NCBI GenBank assembly: GCA_964431545.1
Contig: CAYSLC010000127.1
Coordinates: 1-16,606, forward strand
DNA length: 16,606 nt
Source: CAYSLC01 sp964431545
GTDB lineage: Bacteria > Desulfobacterota > Desulfobacteria > Desulfobacterales > JAABSP01
Direction of reading: 5' to 3'
Positions 7,982 to 14,789 of this stretch are shown in pieces (the first letter of the stretch is position 1; every line of letters starts with the position of its first letter). Under the pieces are notes generated by a model. The model had not been told where the DNA came from and did no database searches. It was given only the letters and a program-made list of their open reading frames with translations. A program made the translations under genes and the position numbers.

Positions 7982-9079
7982 ATGCGAACGGCCCCGCCTG
8001 GAGATGACGTTATTGAAATATCGGTATTCGGCCCCGGCTACGGAGAATGCATTCTTGTTCACCTGGGATATAACGAATGGATCATCGTCGATTCATGCAT
8101 CCACCCGAAGACCGGCCGGCCGGCCGCTCTCGACTATCTGCGGAGAATCGGCGTCCCGCTCGAATCCGTAAAACTGATCGTCGCAACTCATTGGCATGAC
8201 GATCATATTCGTGGCCTTTGTCACACGGTCAAGGAATGCGGAAATGCCGATTTCGTTATGTCCGAAGCGCTTATCGGGGATGAATTTTTATCCGTTTTGA
8301 GCCATTTTGGAACGGACCCCATGATCAAAGGATCATCAGGTGCGCGGGAGCTTTTCGATATTCTCTCTTTTTTGAAAAGCGCGAGGAAAGTGCCCAAACG
8401 GGCCATGGCCAATACGCCCCTTTGGATGAAGAAACAACAGATTTCGGATTATCGTTGCATAATTACCGCCCTCTCACCTTCGGATTACGCAATTTACCTC
8501 TCGAATTTTCAGATCGCGAAGCAAATTCCGGAACTCAAAACCGAAAAAAGGAGGCTGCTTTCCATCACGCCGAATCAAGCCGCCGTCGTTCTGTGGATTC
8601 GGATCAACCATATCGCCATCCTATTGGGGTCGGATCTTGAGAGTTCGAGTGATGAAAACAGCGGATGGTTGGCCATCTTGCAATCGCCAATGCGGCCCGA
8701 AGGAAAAGCAGATGTTTTCAAAGTGCCTCACCATGGGTCTGTGAACGGTGATCACCCTAGAATCTGGGATGAGATGGTATCGGATGATGCCATCATTGCA
8801 TTGACGCCCTTTCACCACGGAAAAACCAAGCTGCCCACGGAAACGGATATCCAAAGGATCTGCGAAAAGAGATCAGACTGCTTCATTACCGCCACCAATC
8901 TCGTAAAGAAGGTAAAAACCGAGCGAACCGTCGACAGAATCATTGAGAAGGCCGGGGGGGTAAGGGTAAGGAGACCGGTACACGGTCATTTCGGCCAAAT
9001 CAGAATCCGGACGTCGTTGTCGTCCAAATCCGTCGATTGGAGTAGGGAGTTGATGATGGGTGCCAGGGCGATATGTTGA
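7982..9079 (+). CDS. ComEC-like metallo-beta-lactamase-fold hydrolase
   Basis: A 365-aa soluble metallo-beta-lactamase-fold protein. After VFGPGYGECILVHLG and WIIVDS, the metal-binding HxHxDH motif appears as THWHDDH (His70, His72, Asp74, His75). A bridging Asp sits in LLGSDLE (Asp218), and a KVPHHGS motif (His250/251) completes the site. The D-then-HHGS arrangement is that of ComEC/Rec2-like members, which hydrolyse nucleic-acid phosphodiesters or related substrates; the substrate here is unknown. There is no signal peptide or membrane region, so it is not a DNA-uptake channel. A 65-residue basic tail (about 300-365) follows the core. The start has only a weak AGG upstream; a nearby internal start is possible. 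It is the third gene of the cassette and the only one with a visible catalytic site, so it is the likely effector or processing enzyme if the three act together. Confidence 0.9.
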   Translation: MRTAPPGDDVIEISVFGPGYGECILVHLGYNEWIIVDSCIHPKTGRPAALDYLRRIGVPLESVKLIVATHWHDDHIRGLCHTVKECGNADFVMSEALIGDEFLSVLSHFGTDPMIKGSSGARELFDILSFLKSARKVPKRAMANTPLWMKKQQISDYRCIITALSPSDYAIYLSNFQIAKQIPELKTEKRRLLSITPNQAAVVLWIRINHIAILLGSDLESSSDENSGWLAILQSPMRPEGKADVFKVPHHGSVNGDHPRIWDEMVSDDAIIALTPFHHGKTKLPTETDIQRICEKRSDCFITATNLVKKVKTERTVDRIIEKAGGVRVRRPVHGHFGQIRIRTSLSSKSVDWSRELMMGARAIC

Positions 9080-9214
9080 CCCAAGTTCGCCAAATGTTCC
9101 CCGTCCGGGTAGGGTCCTCCGATACGATCGTCTCCGCGGACCGTTTCAAGGCGCCGGCCCTATCCGGGGCGGACCGAAGGTGAGCCGGCCCTTCTGAATT
9201 CTGAAGCGGATCTT

Positions 9215-10486
9215 CTATTCCGCCGCCGAAGATGGGATCGGCTTCGGCTCGTAGATCAGGCGGCGGTTGGCCTTGGATGCCTCCCCATCAAGGTCGGCGG
9301 CCTTCAGAAACCCCATCTTCACCACGTGGCACATGTAACAGTTGTTCGTCCGTTCGGTGAGCTTGTTGATGACGTGGGGAACCGCGTCCCAATAGTTGGG
9401 CCGCGTGTCGTAGCGGCTCATCTCCAGCCCGGCCGAGGCGAAGGTATCCCTTGCCGCCGGTACCCGTCGAAGGGTGGTCACCTCGGTCGGTCGATGGGGG
9501 TTCCTTCCGAGGAAAAACCCCGTCGTCGCCTTCGCGCCTTTGCCCAGGTGGCATCCGGAGCAATTCTTGTAGGTGGACAGCGAGTGGCAGGCCGTGCAGG
9601 ATAGAACCCCATCGTGCGTTGCATGGGCCTTTTGCGCTTTCTGGCTCTGTTTCCGGTCCGGAGGATGGCAGGACCGGCAATCCGGCTTGGTCCGTCTGTC
9701 CCGACGGCCTGCGTACCGATGGCCGTCGCCGTGGAGTTCCTCCAGCCGGTGGCAGTCCATGCACATCATCTTCCCCCGGAAATGGGCGTCCTTGACCACG
9801 CCGTACTGGCCGGTAAACTCCGGGTAGACCCGGCCGCCGTGGCAGTAGGCGCAGGTCTTGGCCTCGTCTTTCCGGATAAAGCGGTGCTTGTCGATCAGTC
9901 CCAGGGGGATCCCGGCAATATCCGGGGACTTCACATGGCATCCGCCGCAGGAGGCATGGCAGGTCCGGCAGCTCTTCTCGAAGACGTTTTTGTCGAAGGT
10001 CTTCCGCTCCGCCTCTGAAAACCGTCCGACCACCCCTTCCCGGAGCCCTTGGGTGGTGTAGTGGAGGGCATCGCGGTAGGTTTCGGCGATATCCGGATGG
10101 CACTCCCCGCATCGGCCGGGGTCATCCGAGGGCCGGGGATCCATCCCTTTATGGGCCGTCGGTTGGTCAACCGCCGTTTCATTCCCGCCGTGGCAGGCGA
10201 CGCAGCCGTTTTCAAAGTGGACGTCCGTATCGATAACGCCGCGGTCCACTACAAATCCTTTGTAGATCTCCTCCGCCTGGACCGGCGGAAGCTGCCCGGC
10301 TCACCCTTCCCCTTCGTCGAACTCGAACTCGATCTTGGGCGGGGTGTAGAGGGACCGGATCTTTTCGGCGTCCGTGTGGCAGGTGACGCACCCCGATTCC
10401 GCCGCCTCCTGGATCGCCACGCCATGGGAGGCCGTCGCCAATACGGCCGCCGCCAGGGCCGCAAGGACTTCTGCTTTCAACCGCAT
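9215..10486 (-). CDS. extKL: Eleven-haem periplasmic cytochrome c with in-frame TGA read as selenocysteine (ExtKL-like)
   Basis: I read this as one 423-residue protein interrupted by a TGA at 10301-10303 (residue 62). Both sides are in the same frame. The ATG at 10486 has an AGGAGGAG ribosome site and a signal peptide ending near residue 24. One CxxCH lies before the TGA (CVTCH, 33-37) and ten after it: CVACH, CGECH, CRTCH, CGGCH, CAYCH, CMDCH, CRSCH, CTACH, CSGCH, CYMCH. The part after the TGA has no export signal of its own and no ribosome site or ATG near its start, so it would be useless alone. A SECIS-like hairpin follows the TGA. The context EGEG-U-AG and the rhodanese next door match my recollection of Geobacter ExtK/ExtL, linked to extracellular and selenite/tellurite electron transfer. 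A nonsense-mutated pseudogene is the main alternative. Confidence 0.72.
10270..10303 (-). promoter_or_regulatory. SECIS-like selenocysteine insertion element with its UGA codon
   Basis: On the minus strand the UGA (10303-10301) is followed by 9 nt, then CUUCCGCC, loop GGUCCA and GGCGGAGG (plus 10291-10270). This makes an 8-bp stem with one U-G pair, or a bulged U and seven pairs. The loop begins 17 nt after the UGA and carries GGUC. Bacterial SECIS elements read by SelB, such as that of E. coli fdhF, also have a GGU-containing apical loop at nearly the same distance. The element lies wholly inside the reading frame, as expected in bacteria. Confidence 0.65.
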
Positions 10487-10536
10487 ATCTCCTCCTGGTC
10501 CGCGTTTCGCGGGGGGAACCGGCCGCAATCCGGATA

Positions 10537-10569
10537 CCGGCCCCGCGCGCCATGGGCGCGCGGAGCCGG
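10537..10569 (-). other. Strong GC hairpin between rhodanese and cytochrome genes
   Basis: CCGCGCGCC-ATG-GGCGCGCGG is a perfect 9-bp stem with a 3-nt loop. It extends by five further pairs (CCGGC/GCCGG) past one mismatch. It sits about 36 bp after the rhodanese stop and about 50 bp before the cytochrome start. No T tract follows on either strand, so it is more likely an RNA-processing, stability or attenuation structure than a classical terminator. Confidence 0.5.
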
Positions 10570-10604
10570 GAAGTGGGCCGTGTCCGGCACCTGAACGTGT
10601 TCGG

Positions 10605-11147
10605 CTAGTAGGGGTGGAACTCCCGAATGCGGTACTTGCCCTCTTCATCGAAGGACTTGTGGTATTCGATCACGACAAATTTTCCGGCGAACTGGTTGAC
10701 CACAGGGTTTCCCGCCTTGACCCAGCCGACCACGCCGCCTTCCACCACATGGACGTTGGTATATCCGTACTTGTAGAGAAAGCCGGCGACGTAAAAACTC
10801 CGGTGCTGAGTCCGGCAGAGTGCGTAGATCTCGGCGTCCGGGTCGGTGATCTTGCGCGGGATGGTGTACATGTGGCCGGCGTGGATGTGATCCGCCCCCT
10901 CGATGTGGAAGGCGTAGAATTCCGGATGGGTCCGGCAGTCGATGATGTAGGCCTTCCGTTTGCCGGCAAGGACCTCGGCGTGGATCTTCTTGAAGGTCTC
11001 CATGTCGACCACCTTGTCTTCGGGGACGAGCTTGGCGAACTCGTCGTAGACCGCCTTCTCCTTGGCCCGAAGATCCTCGGCGGAAACCGGTGCCGCCATG
11101 CCCGCGGCCACGAGACAAACAACAATGAACAGCCACCACCTTTTCAT
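10605..11147 (-). CDS. extH: Exported single-domain rhodanese-like protein (ExtH-like)
   Basis: A 180-aa protein with a clear signal peptide (MKRWWLFIVV..., cleavage near VSA-ED at 23-24). Its rhodanese domain (about 43-140) includes YIIDCRTHPEF and the active-site loop CRTQHRS with Cys111, the residue that would carry a persulfide or selenosulfide. The tail, with strands around FVVIEYHKSF and ending in FHPY, is an extension beyond the usual single rhodanese domain. The ATG has a textbook AGGAGG 6 nt upstream and a good promoter further up. The multihaem cytochrome follows 118 bp downstream on the same strand. That pairing is why I use the Geobacter ext name, from memory of the extHIJKL cluster; no porin (extI) or extJ lies between. 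The role is probably periplasmic sulfur/selenium handling coupled to the cytochrome. The rhodanese call is firm, the ExtH name less so. Confidence 0.85.
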   Translation of the reverse strand: MKRWWLFIVVCLVAAGMAAPVSAEDLRAKEKAVYDEFAKLVPEDKVVDMETFKKIHAEVLAGKRKAYIIDCRTHPEFYAFHIEGADHIHAGHMYTIPRKITDPDAEIYALCRTQHRSFYVAGFLYKYGYTNVHVVEGGVVGWVKAGNPVVNQFAGKFVVIEYHKSFDEEGKYRIREFHPY

Positions 11148-11271
11148 GTTTTCCTCCTAATTCTATTGGGTTGCGGTACCTTCGACGGCGGGCGGAACCC
11201 TACGAAGCGCCGCACCCGCCGATAGTCGCGAATGTCCACAAGCAGGAGAAACAACATCGAAGCTTATTGGA

Positions 11272-11301
11272 AATATCTCATATGTGGCTGTCCCGTGTCA
11301 A
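11272..11301 (-). promoter_or_regulatory. Candidate sigma-70 promoter of the rhodanese-cytochrome unit
   Basis: On the minus strand a perfect TTGACA (plus 11296-11301) is followed after 18 bp by GATATT (plus 11272-11277). Initiation near 11265 would leave a leader of about 118 nt before the rhodanese ATG, with the AGGAGG site at its end. This is the best promoter match in the window. Confidence 0.55.
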
Positions 11302-11425
11302 GCCCCACATCCCCGCCGCTGTTGGCCGCCGGCAGGAAGGTGACCGATGACCCCAAACAAAGTTGACACTCGTTAGCCGAAAATGGCAGCGGAGGGTGTC
11401 ATGGTGAAGGCATCGATGGTTGCAT

Positions 11426-11451
11426 CCCGGGGCGCCCCGCGGCGCCCCGGG
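11426..11451 (-). terminator. Perfect 11-bp GC hairpin after the VIT-vWA gene
   Basis: CCCGGGGCGCC-CCGC-GGCGCCCCGGG folds into an 11-bp perfect stem with a 4-nt loop, starting 7 bp beyond the stop of the VIT-vWA gene. There is no T run after it, so efficient intrinsic termination is doubtful. It may instead protect the 3' end or act with Rho. Its location fits the end of that transcription unit and separates it from the rhodanese promoter. Confidence 0.45.
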
Positions 11452-11458
11452 GTTCTGG

Positions 11459-13867
11459 TCAGCTACCCACCGTCACCCTCAACACCACGGTTACCATCAC
11501 GTCGGCCCCGTCGGCGGGGACGGGGAATCGCCAGTCCTCCGTGACATCGGTGACGCACTGCCCCATGGGGGTTTGGGCGATTTCCCCCTGGACCACGGCG
11601 GCGGTCACATGGCCGTCGGGTCCGACGGTCAACAGGAGGGTGGCCCCGCCGCCGGTGAAGGTTGGGTCCTGGGCTTTCAGGCTGGCGGCGCAACGCTTGA
11701 TCTCCGCCAAATGGCTCCGGATGACCTTCTCGGCTTCCCCGGGATCGACGGCGCCGTTGACGGTCAGCCTGTCGGAGACGATCGTCACCCGGACGCCGGG
11801 GATTTCCGGCTTCCCTTCGTCGACCTCTTCGGCTTTTTCCGCCGGGGCCTGCTCCGCCAGCACTAGCTCCGGGCGTGATCCAGTAATGGAGCGGGCCATT
11901 TTCCGCTCCATTCCGACGCCGGGGGCGGCGGCGATGCCGGTGGCCATGGGCGCTCCCACCGCCGCGTCGGAGACCCCCCGGGGAAGGGGCAGGGGCTGCT
12001 TGACAGTGGCGGCCTCCTCGCCGGTCCGGACCCGGCTGTCCACGGCCACGAAGGAGGTGTAGGCGGTGAGCAGATTGTATTTCAGTCCCAGCAGGGTGAT
12101 CTCGTCGGCCCGGGCCTCCCCCGGGGAGAGCTGGTTGTAGTCGGACAGGAGGCTGATCCGCTTCCGGGCCCAGAGGTACCGGAGTCCGGAATGGGCGGGG
12201 TTCGGGCTGAATCTGTCCACCGCCAGTTCGGCGGAGTAGGCCCGCCCGCCGCCCGCGGCACCCGCGAGGCGGATCGTTCCCGTGGGTTCCCCCCGCCATT
12301 TGCCGTAGGCGATGAGCGGCCGCCGGGCCAGCAGGTCGGGCAGAGCCTTCGGTTCCACGTCCCGGACACCGAAGCCGTCGAAAGCCAGTTGGATGCCCGT
12401 GAGGACCGGCGTCTCGATATACTCCCGGAACTTCGAAGCCTTCTTCCGGGCCTCCCCCGGCTGGGTCACCACGAACGGTTCCCCCATGCCCACCCGGGCC
12501 ATCCCCTCGATGAGGAAGCGGTTGACGCTGGAGCCGATGCCGAAGGCGAAGAGGTTGGCCTCCCCCAGGTTGTTCCGGATCAGATCGAACGCCTCGGTCT
12601 CCACCCGGACGAAGCCGTCGGTGACCACCACCATCGACCGGGAGACCGACTCCCCGGCGGGGAGCCCCAGGGCCCGGCGCAGGGCCGGCAGGAGCTGGGT
12701 TCCGCCGCCGCCCCGCTGGTTGTCGATGAAGGCGATGGCCCGGCCGATGTTCTCCTGGTCGGCGGGAACCGACCGTTCTCCGAGGATCCGGGAGCCGCCC
12801 GCGAAGAGCAGGACGTTGAAGGTGTCGGTGGGCCGGAGGTTGCCGATGAGATTCCGGAGCAGGGCCTTGGCGGTATCCAGGGGAAATCCCCGCATGGAGC
12901 CCGAGACATCCACGATGAAGACATACTCCCGGGGCGGGATCGAGGCGCTCTCCACCCGCCGGGGCGGCTGCATCATCAGGAGGAAGAAGTTTTCCGGCTC
13001 CCCTTGGAAGAGAAGCAGGCCGGTTTCGATCTTTCCGCCGCTCAGGCGGTATTTGAGGATCACATCCCGGTTCCCCCCGTCCCGTTCGGCGGACGTCAAC
13101 CCCACCGTGGCGACGGTCGGACTCGTGAACCGTACGTCCGTCTCATGGGAGGGGACGGTGATCTCGGCGATGGGCAGCCCGGCGGAGATGGTCGCCTGGA
13201 AACCGAAGTCGTAGGGGGGCGCCTCCCCTTCCTTGAGGTAGGGGTTCTGGACCCACTTCTCCGACGGAGGGGCCTCGGACGCGGGAAGCTCGGAGTACCG
13301 GGGACCCACCACCGTAGGGTAGACGAATTCATAGGTCCCGTCCGTGGGGACCAGGAGTTCGGTGTACCGCAATTCCACCCGGATGGTGTCTCCGGGCAGG
13401 ATGTTGGCCACGTTCATCTGGAAGACATTGGGCCGCTGCTGCTCCAGGAGGGAGGCGCTCTTGCCGGCCGCCTTGGCCTGTTCGTACTCCCGGCGGGCCT
13501 GCTCCCGCTCCCGGATCTCGGCCACGATGGTCCGCTCGCCGATGGTCATCTTCATACCGTGGACGGCGGCCCGGGTGGAGGCGGGAAAGACGTAGATCGC
13601 CTCCAGAGGTTGGCTCCCTTCGTTCTCGTAGACCTGGGTCACCCGCGCATCGGCGATGACGCCGGCGATGGAGACCTCCGCGGATGTCGATTTGAGGGGG
13701 AGTTGATCCGTCTCCGGGTCGTCGCTCTTGACGAGAAAGTAGGGGGAGAGGGTCTTGTCCGCGGATTCTGTCTCCGTGTTTCCGGGGGTTGGAACGCCGA
13801 GGATGAGCCCCGCCAAGAGGGCCGTGAGGATGAGTGATCCGCCGATCGATTTCCCGATGGAACGCAT
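11459..13867 (-). CDS. Exported VIT-vWA protein with AgmX/PglI-type C-terminal domain
   Basis: An 802-aa protein. The ATG at 13867 has AAGGAGG 7 nt upstream and is followed by an export signal or N-terminal anchor (about 8-28). A VIT domain (about 40-175) contains ARVTQVYENEG, IYVFPASTRAAVHGM and the heptad-like EREQARREYEQAKAAGKSASLLEQQRPNVF. A von Willebrand A domain (about 313-485) has the metal-site motif DVSGS (Asp320, Ser322, Ser324), Thr380 and VTDG at about 415. After a proline/alanine linker (about 625-690), the last 110 residues have IKRCAASLKAQDPTFTGG, GPDGHV and a second Cys before DWRFPVP, the pattern of AgmX/PglI C-terminal domains, which are TonB-like. VIT-vWA proteins generally mediate metal-dependent protein contacts; the specific partner is unknown. 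It ends at a strong hairpin. Whether it shares a transcript with the DsrE-like gene 212 bp upstream is unclear. Confidence 0.9.
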   Translation of the reverse strand: MRSIGKSIGGSLILTALLAGLILGVPTPGNTETESADKTLSPYFLVKSDDPETDQLPLKSTSAEVSIAGVIADARVTQVYENEGSQPLEAIYVFPASTRAAVHGMKMTIGERTIVAEIREREQARREYEQAKAAGKSASLLEQQRPNVFQMNVANILPGDTIRVELRYTELLVPTDGTYEFVYPTVVGPRYSELPASEAPPSEKWVQNPYLKEGEAPPYDFGFQATISAGLPIAEITVPSHETDVRFTSPTVATVGLTSAERDGGNRDVILKYRLSGGKIETGLLLFQGEPENFFLLMMQPPRRVESASIPPREYVFIVDVSGSMRGFPLDTAKALLRNLIGNLRPTDTFNVLLFAGGSRILGERSVPADQENIGRAIAFIDNQRGGGGTQLLPALRRALGLPAGESVSRSMVVVTDGFVRVETEAFDLIRNNLGEANLFAFGIGSSVNRFLIEGMARVGMGEPFVVTQPGEARKKASKFREYIETPVLTGIQLAFDGFGVRDVEPKALPDLLARRPLIAYGKWRGEPTGTIRLAGAAGGGRAYSAELAVDRFSPNPAHSGLRYLWARKRISLLSDYNQLSPGEARADEITLLGLKYNLLTAYTSFVAVDSRVRTGEEAATVKQPLPLPRGVSDAAVGAPMATGIAAAPGVGMERKMARSITGSRPELVLAEQAPAEKAEEVDEGKPEIPGVRVTIVSDRLTVNGAVDPGEAEKVIRSHLAEIKRCAASLKAQDPTFTGGGATLLLTVGPDGHVTAAVVQGEIAQTPMGQCVTDVTEDWRFPVPADGADVMVTVVLRVTVGS

Positions 13868-14079
13868 GGCCGCGCCTCCTTATTTTCGCGTTTATGTTGA
13901 TGATCCGTCCACTCTATTACAGAGGCTCGGGTTTTGCAACGCGAACTTGGGGGGCGGCGGCGTCGGTTCCGCAACCACCGGCCGGAGCCGACGGCAAGGC
14001 TGGACGGTGGTTCTCGATTCCCGATCGGCGACCGGCCGAGGTCGGCGGCGGTCCGGAAACCGGCGAGGCGCGGCCGCGC

Positions 14080-14733
14080 TCAGAAGGTGAACAGCTTCGT
14101 CCCCGGCGCCAGGATGGCGTCGGCCACCAGGGGCGGATTGGCCTGGGCCACGCCGTCGAGGAGATCGGCCGGCGAGCCGCCCCGCTCGGCCAGGAAGAAG
14201 GGGCACACCTCCACCTTCACCCCCTTCTGGATCAGGTTCTTGAGCAGGGTCCTCGGCGAGACGTTGAGGGGTTTGATGATCACCTCCTTGCCCTCCTTGA
14301 GGGCGAGTTCCCCGCCGGGGCCGCACAGGAGGATGCGGACCGATTTCCCCTTGGCCAGGATCTGGGTGGAGAGGGACATGGCCATCATCTGGACCTGGGG
14401 ATCCCAGACGGTCACCGCCACCAGGACCCCGGTGACCGTGTCGGCCCCCGCCTGGCGCTCGGTGAATCCGAGAATCGCCTCCTGGACCGTCTCCGGTGCC
14501 GTGGGGGAGGGCGCCGGTTCCGATGGTCCGGGTAGTCCGGCCTCGGGGGGCGGAGCGCCGGGCTGCTCGGCCCGACCGGCCGGCGCCGTGGGCTCTCCCT
14601 CGGACCGGTCCGTCGGCTGGTCCGCGCTCCGGGAGGTGGTGGTCCCGGAGGAACGGCTCCGGAACAGGTAGAGGACGATGAAAAAGAGAATGATGCCGTA
14701 AAACCAGAGTACATCCGAATCTTCGTAACCCAC
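14080..14733 (-). CDS. Membrane-anchored DsrE-like protein
   Basis: A 217-aa protein starting at GTG 14733, chosen because GGAGG lies 6 nt upstream and the membrane helix (about 8-25, VLWFYGIILFFIVLYLF) follows at once. An ATG at 14793 overlapping the recB stop would add 20 arginine/proline-rich residues but has no ribosome site. A proline/alanine-rich linker (about 27-82) leads to a DsrE-like alpha/beta domain (about 90-217) with VTVWDPQVQMMAMSLSTQILAKGKSV, ILLCGPGGEL (Cys127), KGVKVEVCPFF (Cys157) and a final PGTKLFTF strand. DsrE-family proteins bind or relay sulfur through a conserved Cys, and Cys157 sits where that residue is expected. The anchor and linker are an unusual addition. Topology is not certain; the short N-terminus suggests one membrane pass. 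It follows recB by a short gap containing a hairpin. Confidence 0.8.
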   Translation of the reverse strand: MGYEDSDVLWFYGIILFFIVLYLFRSRSSGTTTSRSADQPTDRSEGEPTAPAGRAEQPGAPPPEAGLPGPSEPAPSPTAPETVQEAILGFTERQAGADTVTGVLVAVTVWDPQVQMMAMSLSTQILAKGKSVRILLCGPGGELALKEGKEVIIKPLNVSPRTLLKNLIQKGVKVEVCPFFLAERGGSPADLLDGVAQANPPLVADAILAPGTKLFTF

Positions 14734-14761
14734 GTTGCGCCTCCGTTGAACGGGAACCGGC

Positions 14762-14785
14762 GGGGGCCGTCGCTCACCGGCCCCC
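14762..14785 (-). terminator. Hairpin after recB, before DsrE-like gene
   Basis: GGGGGCCG and CGGCCCCC form an 8-bp stem around the 8-nt loop TCGCTCAC, starting 4 bp past the recB stop. No T run follows. It falls between the recB stop and the GTG start of the next gene, supporting that start and possibly reducing read-through from recB. Confidence 0.4.
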
Positions 14786-14789
14786 GAGA

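Larger units (their letters stand above)
11148..11458. other. Intergenic region upstream of rhodanese gene
   Basis: This is 311 bp without an acceptable gene. It holds the rhodanese promoter (11272-11301), a long GC hairpin next to the VIT-vWA gene stop (11426-11451), and a segment at about 11338-11402 with TTGACACTC and GGGTGTCAT facing each other as an imperfect inverted repeat, which could be a remnant of an element end. Its composition is mixed. Confidence 0.5.

Noticed and set aside
9080..9214. Possible terminator between the convergent hydrolase and cytochrome genes
   Set aside because: Only short weak repeats such as CTTC/GAAG around GAATTC and small GC palindromes are visible; none gives a convincing stem with a T tract.
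9215..10249. Separate ten-haem cytochrome starting at GTG 10249
   Set aside because: It lacks a signal peptide, which c-type cytochromes need, and has no ribosome site; the in-frame upstream part supplies both across the TGA.
10487..10648. Upstream extension of the cytochrome N-terminal part to an ATG at 10648
   Set aside because: It overlaps the end of the rhodanese gene and would bury the signal peptide; ATG 10486 has a strong AGGAGG.
12191..13837. 548-codon plus-strand open frame across the VIT-vWA gene
   Set aside because: Antisense of a gene with clear VIT, MIDAS and C-terminal motifs; composition is typical of GC-rich shadows.
14068..14079. GCGCGGCCGCGC palindrome abutting the DsrE-like gene stop
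   Set aside because: A perfect 12-bp palindrome, but in such GC-rich sequence this is expected by chance and it has no loop or T run to act as a terminator.
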